DNA of 6,847 bases, taken from NCBI GenBank assembly GCA_964409295.1, contig CAYPCV010000171.1, positions 1 through 6,847 of the forward strand, given 5' to 3'. Both the position numbers and the translations under genes were made by a program. Of this stretch, positions 1-6,650 are shown one piece after another. This stretch comes from UBA1140 sp964409295. Its GTDB lineage: Bacteria; Campylobacterota; Campylobacteria; Campylobacterales; Sulfurovaceae. The first letter of the stretch is position 1, and each line of letters starts with the position of its first letter. Under the pieces are notes generated by a model that was not told the origin of the DNA, made no database searches, and saw only the letters and a program-made list of their open reading frames with translations.

Positions 1-28
1 TCTCACACTCAAAAACAACTCTACTCAT
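1..28 (-). other. Possible start of a separate downstream gene (9 codons visible)
   Basis: An ATG at 28-26 is preceded by a purine-rich GAGAGG at 40-35 with 6 nt spacing, a credible ribosome binding site. It opens MSRVVFECE and runs off the window edge in the same frame as the 60-codon Cas6-like frame, 18 nt after that frame's stop. It could be an independent gene coupled to the upstream one. It could equally be an accidental start inside the decayed cas6-like gene, because VVFECE fits the expected continuation. Too little is visible to assign a product. Confidence 0.25.
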
Positions 29-229
29 CTTTTCCCTCTCTTCCAATCAAAAATCCACCACCAAATGAGTTTTTTTCTCCAAGTCCACACCCATTCGGTT
101 ATGCAACTTCTCAAACTCTCTACTTTGAGCCATTGAGAAACTAATATATTTGGATATAGCCTCAAAACTATCTTTAAACCCTATCTCTTTTTTTATGTAT
201 GCTGTACATGTCAGTTCAAAATATTTCAA
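1..229 (-). pseudogene. Cas6-like CRISPR endoribonuclease, N-terminal part, apparently frameshifted; continues past left edge
   Basis: An uninterrupted frame runs from a TTG at 229-227 to a TGA at 49-47 (60 residues). The start is chosen because an AAAGGA ribosome binding site lies at 240-235, 5 nt upstream. The opening MKYFELTCTAYIKKEI, followed by DSFEAISKYISFSM and a LHN segment, resembles from memory the N-terminal ferredoxin-like half of Cas6 proteins of Campylobacterota, which cut CRISPR precursor RNA. After about residue 50 the likeness is lost in this frame. A frame shifted at the 7-A run (70-76) reads NSFGGGF, and the first frame after the stop reads LEEREKM then VVFECE, which together look like the next Cas6 segment. 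This suggests two or more indels. Alternatives are a genuine 60-residue protein, or a new gene starting at the ATG at 28-26. The catalytic and C-terminal parts cannot be assessed. The family call is tentative. Confidence 0.45.
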
Positions 230-234
230 TCTTT

Positions 235-240
235 TCCTTT
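235..240 (-). promoter_or_regulatory. Ribosome binding site deciding the TTG start
   Basis: AAAGGA on the minus strand ends 5 nt before the TTG at 229-227. It supports a non-ATG start for the Cas6-like frame, since no ATG lies at the matching place. Confidence 0.55.
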
Positions 241-257
241 ACTTAAACAAGGAGAAT

Positions 258-263
258 ATTATA
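258..263 (-). promoter_or_regulatory. Extended -10 promoter for the leftward Cas6-like gene
   Basis: The minus strand reads TGTTATAAT, a perfect TATAAT (263-258) with a TG one base upstream (extended -10). It lies about 28 bp before the TTG start, giving a 5' leader of roughly 20 nt. At 17-bp spacing there is only a weak -35 (TTAATT), with AT-rich tracts upstream. Weak -35 boxes are usual for Campylobacterota vegetative promoters. Confidence 0.55.
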
Positions 264-336
264 ACACAAGAAAAAGTTTAAATTAAATTTTAGAAGGAGT
301 AGGATGGTTTTTCGCTACAGTTTGATAAATTCAAGA

Positions 337-342
337 TATAAT
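337..342 (+). promoter_or_regulatory. -10 box of the A2M gene promoter
   Basis: A perfect TATAAT lies 31 bp before the A2M start codon, predicting a 5' leader of about 25 nt. The hexamer at 17-bp spacing (GCTACA, 314-319) matches a sigma-70 -35 box at only three positions, so the promoter call rests on the -10 box. With the minus-strand box at 263-258 it makes a compact divergent promoter region with about 75 bp between the boxes. Confidence 0.5.
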
Positions 343-362
343 ATATCCTATGCAATTATGTT

Positions 363-367
363 AAGGA
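363..367 (+). promoter_or_regulatory. Ribosome binding site of the A2M gene
   Basis: AAGGA lies 6 nt before the ATG at 374. An in-frame TAA at 362-364 excludes any longer N-terminus, so the start is well fixed. Confidence 0.75.
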
Positions 368-373
368 TTACTG

Positions 374-3300
374 ATGAAAAATTTACTCTCTCTACTGCTC
401 CTCTTTACCATCTTTCTATCGGCTCAAAATTATGAGTCAGCATGGACAGAGGTTCAAGAATTTGAAAAAAAATCACTTCCTAAAAGTGCTTTAAAGCGTG
501 TAGAATCTATCTACACCGAAGCTAAAAGTGAAAAAAATGAAATCCAATTTATAAAAGCTCTTCTCTATAAAGAGAAATATCTTTTGACCTTAAATCAAGA
601 TGGTTATATTGCTATTATTAAAGATTTAGAAAAGGCTATTAAAGAGAGTCCTAAAAAAGGAACTCAACTTATTTTATACTCGATATTGGCTCAGGTATAC
701 GAGTACTACTTGGAGAGGAATCACTATAGAATCAATCAAAGAAGCAGACTAAAACAAGATGCCTCTAGCGACATAAAAACATGGTCTATTGATAAACTCT
801 CTAAAAAATCCTCTGAGCTTTACCTAAAGTCATTGGATAAAAAAGCAAAAGATATTCCTATTAATAAGTACAAAGCTCTTTTAAATAAAGGCTCACACGT
901 CCAAGAGTTGCAACCCACACTTTATGATTTTTTAGCCTTTAGAGCATTAGGACATTTTGTAAATCCACGAAATACTCTGAACCGAAAAGAAAACTTTACA
1001 ATTAAAGACCCTGATGCTTTTGCTTCGGCATACACATTTATGTACTTATCTTTCTCTTCTGAACTAAGAAACCAACTGCAATATAACGCCTTAGTTATCT
1101 ATCAAGAACTTTTAAAACTTCATCGTGAAAAGCATCATAAAAAAGCCTTAGATGCTATCAATATACAACGTCTGCTCTTTGTCTATAGAAACTTTTCAAT
1201 AGATAAAAAAGAGCAGTACTATATAAATGCATTAAAATCTATACTTCTTGAAAACCCAAAAAGTGAAGCCCTTATAACGTTGGCAAATAGTTATTATGAT
1301 AAAGAAAATTATCCAGAAGCCATGCTCTATGTGGAACAAGCACTAAAAAGCTCGAATGAATACATTATCAATAAAGCAAGCATCTTAAAATATGAGATTG
1401 AGGCAAAACATTTAAAATTTCAAATTGAACAGGTTAATTTGCCCCATGAAAATATTTTAGCCAAAGTGAAGTATAAAAATATTCAAGAGCTTTTTGTCAA
1501 TGTTATTAGATTAAACTCCGATAAAGAAGCAAAACTTGATTCTAAAAAAGATTCAGAAAAATTAAACTATATAAAAACACTTGAAATTTTTAAAAAGTTC
1601 ACGATTAGAGTTCCTAAAAAAAATGACTATAAATCTCACTCTATAGAGATTTCTTTAGACCATTATGATGTAGGTAAATACATTGTCATTTTATCACTAA
1701 GCAAAGAGATTGATAAACATGCTATTTATAAGACTATGAGCATCTCAAACATTGCCTACATGAAACAAGGAAATCGGAAACTGCTTGTTGTTCATCGACA
1801 GACAGGAGAGCCATTAAAAGGTGTCGAAGTCTCTTTTTATGAGACCCGTTATACAAACAATGGAAAGTATGAGAAGAGCTTTCACTCTACACGAAGCAGT
1901 GACAAAGAGGGAAAAGTAGATTTACCCAAAATAGACAATAATTTTGAAATGACGTTTAAGTATAAAAAAGATTTTTTAGATTTAAGAGATAACCATTACT
2001 ACAATCGTTACGATAGAGAGCCACAATCTTACACACGAACCTTTGTAAACTTTTTTACAGATAGAGCAATCTATCGCCCCAATCAGAGTATCTACTTTAA
2101 AGGCTTGGCTCTACAAACCAGTACCAACAAAGCTCCTAAAATTTTAAAAAATAGAAAAATAAAAGTCTCTTTTTATAATAGGAATCATCAACTCATAGAG
2201 GAAAAGACCTTTACCAGTAACGACTTTGGAACATTTCATGGCGAGTTTACAGCACCAAAAAATGGACTTTTGGGTTCAATGTTGATAGAAGCTGATATGG
2301 GTGGAAGAAAAAGCGTACAGATAGAAGAGTACAAACGCCCTAAATTTGAAGTAAACTTTAAACAACTGGAAAAGAGCTACAAAATTGGCGACAACATAGA
2401 GCTAAAAGGAGAGGCAAAAGCCTACGCAGGCAATGCATTAGACAATGCAAAGGTTAGCTATACCATCAAGCGTTTGGCTTCATTTCCATGGGTAGTTTAT
2501 TGGAAACGTCACAACTACTACAGCTACGAACAGACCATTGACAGAGGAAGTGTTAAAACGGATAAAAATGGAGAATTTAAAATTCATTTTGATGCTTTAG
2601 CCGATACAAAGTTTGATAGTAAAGATAGACCAAACTACAACTATACCATCTCTGTAGATGTTACAGACAGCACAGGAGAGACCCACACTGCTAGAAAAAA
2701 TATTTTATTGGGCTACGTTGGAATCCAAGTAAGCATGAATATCGACACTGAACTCAACATAGAAAACAATAATACTCTAACCATAGACTCCACAAATTTA
2801 GATGGAAAATTTCAAGCCATCCAAGGAGAGATTCTTATTGAAAAATTTATAAAAGAAGAACAACTCTATCGTAAACGATATTGGCAAGAGGCAAAAGAGA
2901 AACTCTATTCCAAAGAGGAGTTTAAAAAGCTCTTTAAACACTATCGATACCATGCCAAAGATACAAAACAAGAGAAAGAGCTAATTAAAACCCTAACCTT
3001 TGATACTCAAAAAAATAAAGAGATAGAGCTTGATAATTTAGAACAAGGAGCATATCTATTAACCCTAAAAAGTCACGACCAATATGGTGTAGAGGTCTCA
3101 ACTTCTAAAAAAGTAACCATCTATAACTTAAAAGCCAATACCCCTCCTATTACAACTTATTTGTGGCATAAAAATGACCAAAAAGAGTATAAAACGCCTA
3201 GTAAGGCTAAAATTTATCTAAAAAGTTCAACTAAAAAATTACCTGTACTCTTAAGCATTGAGAGAGAAGGTAAACTGTACAAAGAGAGATGGATAACAAT

Positions 3301-6300
3301 CGAAAAAGTCAAAGAAGAGCTGATTAAAATCTCTAAAAAAGATAGAGGAAACATTCATTACCAACTTAACTTTATCTATGACAATCGAGCTGTTCATATA
3401 CAAGACACCCTTGTTGTTCCTTGGGATAGCAAACTAAATATCGAACTTATAAGCTTTAGAGATACATTGAAACCCAATGAAAAAGAGCAATGGAAAGTAA
3501 AAATTTCAGGAAAAAATAGAGAGAAAATCATGGCAGAGATGGTGGCTACTATGTACGATGCCTCTTTGGATAAGTTTATACCTCATCAATTTTCCCTCTA
3601 TTCTATTTTTCCTACCTTTCAACACAACTACAATAGTAATTGGAAAGGTATAAATTTTACATTTGTCTCACAACAAAAAGCGTGGCAAGAGTATCAAGAG
3701 ATGTACATCAGAAGAGAATTTCCAAGCTTAAAATGGCTAAACATAGGAGAGCAACCCATCTATTATGAAGAAGTGGGTGGTGGAGGAAAAGGAGGAATGG
3801 TTATGGACAGTGCCTATGAAGAAGCAATGCCATCTCCTGTTGTAGCATCTCAAGCGATGGTGGTTGCCTCAGCTCCTCGTGCCAAAAGTGTTCCTCTTCC
3901 AGAGAGTGGTTCTAGTCCTTATGCTTTAGATTCAATAAATCAAGCCAAAAATAGAGTAAAAGAGTCTGTTTCCAAACCAACACCACATATTGTACATATT
4001 CGTAAAAATTTTAATGAAACTATGTTTTTCAAACCCAATCTACAGACCGACAAAGAGGGAAATATTATTATTAATTTCAAAACAAATGAAGCCCTAACTC
4101 GTTGGAATTTTATTGGTTTTGCACACAGCAAAGGGTTAAAAACAGCCACAATAAACAAGACTTTGACCACAAAAAAAGAGTTAATGGTCGTCTCTAATCT
4201 GCCACGATTTTTTAGAGAAAAAGACAAAATTACTCTTTCGGCAAAAGTAGTCAACATGAGTGATAAAGATTTAGAGGGAGAGTGTGAACTTCAATTGGTT
4301 GACCCACTTACGGAAAAAGCTATCTATAATAAAGAGTTTAAAAAATCATTTCATGTAAAAAAAGGCTCTTCTATAATCGTTAACTTTACCATTACCGTAC
4401 CCAATAGTGATAAAGTCTCTGCAATCAAACATACCCTTATTGCACGCACAGCAACCCATACCGATGCTGAACAGGTTATTAAACCTATTTTATCGAATAG
4501 AGTATTTATTACAGAGAGCAAAGTTCTATCGGTTAAAGGCAATGAAGAGAAAACATTTACCTTGAAATCTTTGGCTTCAAATAAATCAACAACAGTAAAA
4601 AATCATAACTTAACACTTGAATTTACATCCAATCCTGCATGGTATGCTATTCAGTCCCTACCCTATCTTATGGAGTACGAACATGAGTGTAGTGAACAAC
4701 TCTTTTCACGATATTATGCCAATGCCTTGGCTCAGAAGATTGCCAATAAAACGCCTAAAATAAAAGCCATTTTTGACGAGTGGCGAAGCAAAGGCGAGCT
4801 AAAATCGAAACTCTCAAACAATCAAGAGCTTAAATCGGTTCTACTCCAAGAGACTCCGTGGGTACTAGAGTCTCAAAGCCAAGAACAACAGCAAAAAAAC
4901 ATTGCATTACTGTTTGATTTACACAAAGTAGCTTCTGAACAAAAAGAGGCTTTAGTAAAACTGGAAAAAAGACAACTTAGCAATGGTGGTTGGTCATGGT
5001 TTGGTGGGAAAAAGGCAAGTTGGTACATTACTCAATACATTGTTGAGGGAATGGGACATTTAGAGCTGTTGGGAGTCGATTCATCAAAAAATAAGATGCT
5101 TCCAAAAGCGATAGAGTACATTGACCAACAGATGCTTCATGAGTATATGCGTTTACTGCAATCTGTAGAAGATGGTTACTTAAAACTTGAAGATGATAAT
5201 CTAAACTCTATGCTTATTCACTACCTTTATGCACGAAGTTTCTTTACAAAAAGTATGAGTTCAGAAGAGAAAAATGCTCATAACTACTACTTGAAACAAG
5301 CTAAGAAATATTGGACAAGCAAAGGAATCTATGAAAAAGGGATGATTGCTCTGGCTCTTCATCGTTTAGGAGAAGAGGCAAAAGAAATTGTTGCCTCACT
5401 AAAAGAACATGCCCTTCATAACGATGAGTTAGGAACGTATTTTAAATACACCAATGGTTACTATTGGAATGAACTCCCTATAGAGACTCATGCTCTGATG
5501 ATTGAAGTTTTTGAAACCCTTACAGACGATAAAAAGATGGTCGAAAATCTAAAGATATGGTTACTCAAACAGCGACAAAGCAGCCACTGGAAAACAACCA
5601 AAGCCACCTCTTCTGCTATCTATGCCCTACTTTCTAATAACGACTGGTTAGAGAGTGATAAACTCGTAGAGCTAAGTTTTGAGACAACAAAAAAATATCA
5701 AACAAAACTCAAAGAGGCTCAAACAAAAGCCATTAAAGGGTTAGGCTATTATAAAGTCAGCTACAATAAAGATGAGTTTGATGCATCTATGGCAAAAGTA
5801 AGAGTAAAGAATCCAAATAAAAGCATTGCATGGGGTGGAATGTATTGGCAATATTTTGAAGATATGGACAAAGTAAAAAGCTTTAAAGAGACCCCACTAA
5901 CTATTGATAAACAACTCTTTTTGATAGAAGAGAGCAAACATGGTAAACAACTAATAGCTTTAAATCAACAAGCACTCAAAGTAGGCGATAAAGTAAAAGT
6001 ACGAATAGAAATCAGAGTAGACCGAGACATGGAGTATGTAATGTTAAAAGACAGCAGAGCCTCTACCTTTGAACCATTAAATGTGATTAGCCAATACAAA
6101 TATCAAGATGGATTAGGCTACTACCAAAGCACCAAAGACAACGCTACCTATTTCTTTATAGACTATTTAAGAAAAGGAACATACGTCTTTGAATATCCAC
6201 TAGTCGTTACCCACAAAGGAGTCTTCTCGAATGGAATTACAAGCATGGAAAGCATGTACGCACCTGAATTCAAGAGCCATAGCGAGGGGGTTCGAGTAGA

Positions 6301-6310
6301 GGTGCAATAG
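374..6310 (+). CDS. Large secreted alpha-2-macroglobulin family protein with intact thioester (protease trap)
   Basis: Predicted exported protease-trapping protein of 1978 residues, usual for the long bacterial A2M type (about 1900-2000) and longer than E. coli YfhM. A Sec signal peptide covers residues 1-17 (hydrophobic LLSLLLLFTIFL, likely cut after LSA). There is no lipobox cysteine and no C-terminal sorting signal, so it is probably soluble in the periplasm or secreted. In order: a helical N-terminal region with a TPR-like pair near 282-335; macroglobulin domains from about 365; MG2 starting at TDRAIYRP (562-569) and ending near EEYKRPKFEV (651-660); a bait-region domain from about 1017 with MYDASLDKF at 1060-1068; a Gly/Ala/Ser/Pro-rich segment at about 1134-1200; the A2M domain from about 1217 with LTRWNF; the thioester domain with CSEQ at 1439-1442 and GGWSWFGG at 1538-1545; and a C-terminal macroglobulin domain (MLKD at 1890, MYAPEF at 1961-1966). 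Only two cysteines were found, C1304 and the thioester C1439. The gene is complete, alone on its strand, and has no pbpC neighbour in the window. The family is secure; the target protease and exact location are inferred. Confidence 0.95.
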   Translation: MKNLLSLLLLFTIFLSAQNYESAWTEVQEFEKKSLPKSALKRVESIYTEAKSEKNEIQFIKALLYKEKYLLTLNQDGYIAIIKDLEKAIKESPKKGTQLILYSILAQVYEYYLERNHYRINQRSRLKQDASSDIKTWSIDKLSKKSSELYLKSLDKKAKDIPINKYKALLNKGSHVQELQPTLYDFLAFRALGHFVNPRNTLNRKENFTIKDPDAFASAYTFMYLSFSSELRNQLQYNALVIYQELLKLHREKHHKKALDAINIQRLLFVYRNFSIDKKEQYYINALKSILLENPKSEALITLANSYYDKENYPEAMLYVEQALKSSNEYIINKASILKYEIEAKHLKFQIEQVNLPHENILAKVKYKNIQELFVNVIRLNSDKEAKLDSKKDSEKLNYIKTLEIFKKFTIRVPKKNDYKSHSIEISLDHYDVGKYIVILSLSKEIDKHAIYKTMSISNIAYMKQGNRKLLVVHRQTGEPLKGVEVSFYETRYTNNGKYEKSFHSTRSSDKEGKVDLPKIDNNFEMTFKYKKDFLDLRDNHYYNRYDREPQSYTRTFVNFFTDRAIYRPNQSIYFKGLALQTSTNKAPKILKNRKIKVSFYNRNHQLIEEKTFTSNDFGTFHGEFTAPKNGLLGSMLIEADMGGRKSVQIEEYKRPKFEVNFKQLEKSYKIGDNIELKGEAKAYAGNALDNAKVSYTIKRLASFPWVVYWKRHNYYSYEQTIDRGSVKTDKNGEFKIHFDALADTKFDSKDRPNYNYTISVDVTDSTGETHTARKNILLGYVGIQVSMNIDTELNIENNNTLTIDSTNLDGKFQAIQGEILIEKFIKEEQLYRKRYWQEAKEKLYSKEEFKKLFKHYRYHAKDTKQEKELIKTLTFDTQKNKEIELDNLEQGAYLLTLKSHDQYGVEVSTSKKVTIYNLKANTPPITTYLWHKNDQKEYKTPSKAKIYLKSSTKKLPVLLSIEREGKLYKERWITIEKVKEELIKISKKDRGNIHYQLNFIYDNRAVHIQDTLVVPWDSKLNIELISFRDTLKPNEKEQWKVKISGKNREKIMAEMVATMYDASLDKFIPHQFSLYSIFPTFQHNYNSNWKGINFTFVSQQKAWQEYQEMYIRREFPSLKWLNIGEQPIYYEEVGGGGKGGMVMDSAYEEAMPSPVVASQAMVVASAPRAKSVPLPESGSSPYALDSINQAKNRVKESVSKPTPHIVHIRKNFNETMFFKPNLQTDKEGNIIINFKTNEALTRWNFIGFAHSKGLKTATINKTLTTKKELMVVSNLPRFFREKDKITLSAKVVNMSDKDLEGECELQLVDPLTEKAIYNKEFKKSFHVKKGSSIIVNFTITVPNSDKVSAIKHTLIARTATHTDAEQVIKPILSNRVFITESKVLSVKGNEEKTFTLKSLASNKSTTVKNHNLTLEFTSNPAWYAIQSLPYLMEYEHECSEQLFSRYYANALAQKIANKTPKIKAIFDEWRSKGELKSKLSNNQELKSVLLQETPWVLESQSQEQQQKNIALLFDLHKVASEQKEALVKLEKRQLSNGGWSWFGGKKASWYITQYIVEGMGHLELLGVDSSKNKMLPKAIEYIDQQMLHEYMRLLQSVEDGYLKLEDDNLNSMLIHYLYARSFFTKSMSSEEKNAHNYYLKQAKKYWTSKGIYEKGMIALALHRLGEEAKEIVASLKEHALHNDELGTYFKYTNGYYWNELPIETHALMIEVFETLTDDKKMVENLKIWLLKQRQSSHWKTTKATSSAIYALLSNNDWLESDKLVELSFETTKKYQTKLKEAQTKAIKGLGYYKVSYNKDEFDASMAKVRVKNPNKSIAWGGMYWQYFEDMDKVKSFKETPLTIDKQLFLIEESKHGKQLIALNQQALKVGDKVKVRIEIRVDRDMEYVMLKDSRASTFEPLNVISQYKYQDGLGYYQSTKDNATYFFIDYLRKGTYVFEYPLVVTHKGVFSNGITSMESMYAPEFKSHSEGVRVEVQ
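3773..3973 (+). other. Low-complexity bait-like segment within the A2M protein
   Basis: Residues about 1134-1200 change sharply from the surrounding Lys/Glu/Asn/Tyr-rich sequence to Gly, Ala, Ser, Pro, Val and Met (VGGGGKGGMVM, then AMPSPVVASQAMVVASAPRA), ending in a charged stretch. The segment lies between the MYDASLDKF-containing domain and the A2M domain. That is where a flexible, protease-sensitive bait is expected in this family. Its role as the actual cleavage target is inferred from composition and place. Confidence 0.6.
4688..4699 (+). other. CSEQ thioester motif codons of the A2M protein
   Basis: The codons for C1439, S1440, E1441 and Q1442 form the CxEQ motif whose Cys and Gln side chains make the internal thioester in A2M and complement proteins. 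The following LFSRYYANALA is the strongly conserved helix of bacterial homologues. The motif is complete, so covalent capture should be possible, unlike in paralogues that have lost the cysteine. Confidence 0.85.
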
Positions 6311-6333
6311 AGTTCTTGCGAAATTTTTTTTCG

Positions 6334-6357
6334 CTCCCATCGCTCCTGCGATGGGAG
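6334..6357. repeat. Perfect 10-bp stem-loop between convergent genes (REP-like palindrome or atypical terminator)
   Basis: CTCCCATCGC (6334-6343) pairs perfectly with GCGATGGGAG (6348-6357) around a 4-base TCCT loop. It is GC-rich against an AT-rich background. It sits 23 bp after the A2M stop and 8 bp after the toxin-like gene's stop on the other strand. A run of eight T (6324-6331) lies on the left: upstream of the stem for rightward transcripts, and read as A for leftward ones. Neither direction therefore gives a stem followed by U, and a classic intrinsic terminator is not supported. The shape and GCTCCNGCG core recall dispersed REP-type palindromes, which is an inference from memory. Confidence 0.6.
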
Positions 6358-6365
6358 TGTATACT

Positions 6366-6650
6366 TCAACAATCCTTAGTCAACCTATCATATTTATCAT
6401 GATTCATAATATCTTGAAAATAGATAATATTCTCTTTATGAGTCAATAAAATTCTATAACCATCATTCCCTAAAACTCGGATAGATTGCTTATGTTTATC
6501 TCGTTTACAGATAATATTTTTCAGATTTAATTTTGTGTGAGAGGGGTCAGTTTTATAGAGTTCTTCTGTCTCTAAAATAAGAGTCAAATTAATTTGTTTG
6601 ACAACTTTCTTTTTACTTCGTTCATATTTAACATCAAACCTAAGAGACAT
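6366..6650 (-). CDS. RelE/ParE-superfamily-like toxin, small protein
   Basis: A basic 94-residue protein, about the size of RelE/ParE/YafQ-type toxins. Several stretches fit the fold's recurring pattern: DPSHTKLNLKNI (about 35-46) matches the common DPxHxxLxxKxL segment, SIRVLGNDGYRILLT the core strands (S-x-R ... YRI), and IIYFQDIMNHDKY the C-terminal strand with a terminal HDxY. Such toxins usually cut mRNA on the ribosome or poison gyrase; which applies here cannot be told. The start is well fixed. The ATG lies inside the end of the upstream gene (11-bp overlap), an in-frame TGA sits at 6668-6666, and GGAA at 6661-6658 is a modest ribosome binding site. The overlap implies translational coupling. 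It ends 8 bp before the stem-loop. Family placement is by eye, not by search. Confidence 0.6.
   Translation of the reverse strand: MSLRFDVKYERSKKKVVKQINLTLILETEELYKTDPSHTKLNLKNIICKRDKHKQSIRVLGNDGYRILLTHKENIIYFQDIMNHDKYDRLTKDC

Noticed and set aside
1..373. CRISPR array near the Cas6-like fragment
   Set aside because: No regularly spaced direct repeats are present in the left region.
3940..4257. 105-codon minus-strand frame inside the A2M gene
   Set aside because: It lies antisense within a conserved, clearly coding region, has no recognisable motif, and is a shadow of the plus-strand codons.
4351..4542. 63-codon minus-strand frame inside the A2M gene
   Set aside because: It is antisense to the conserved A2M reading frame and shows no recognisable motif or family likeness.
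6334..6357. Classic intrinsic terminator
   Set aside because: The stem is perfect, but no U-run follows it on either strand; the T-run precedes it on the plus strand and reads as A on the minus strand.
6163..6372. 69-codon minus-strand frame over the A2M 3' end and the stem-loop
   Set aside because: It reads through the hairpin and antisense to the conserved C-terminal domain. Its start falls inside the end of the toxin-like gene and the product looks like no protein family.
6307..6566. Direct repeat ATAGAGTTCTT near 6307 and 6556
   Set aside because: It is only about 11 bp, AT-rich, with one copy beside the A2M stop and one inside the toxin-like gene; chance is sufficient and no element boundaries accompany it.
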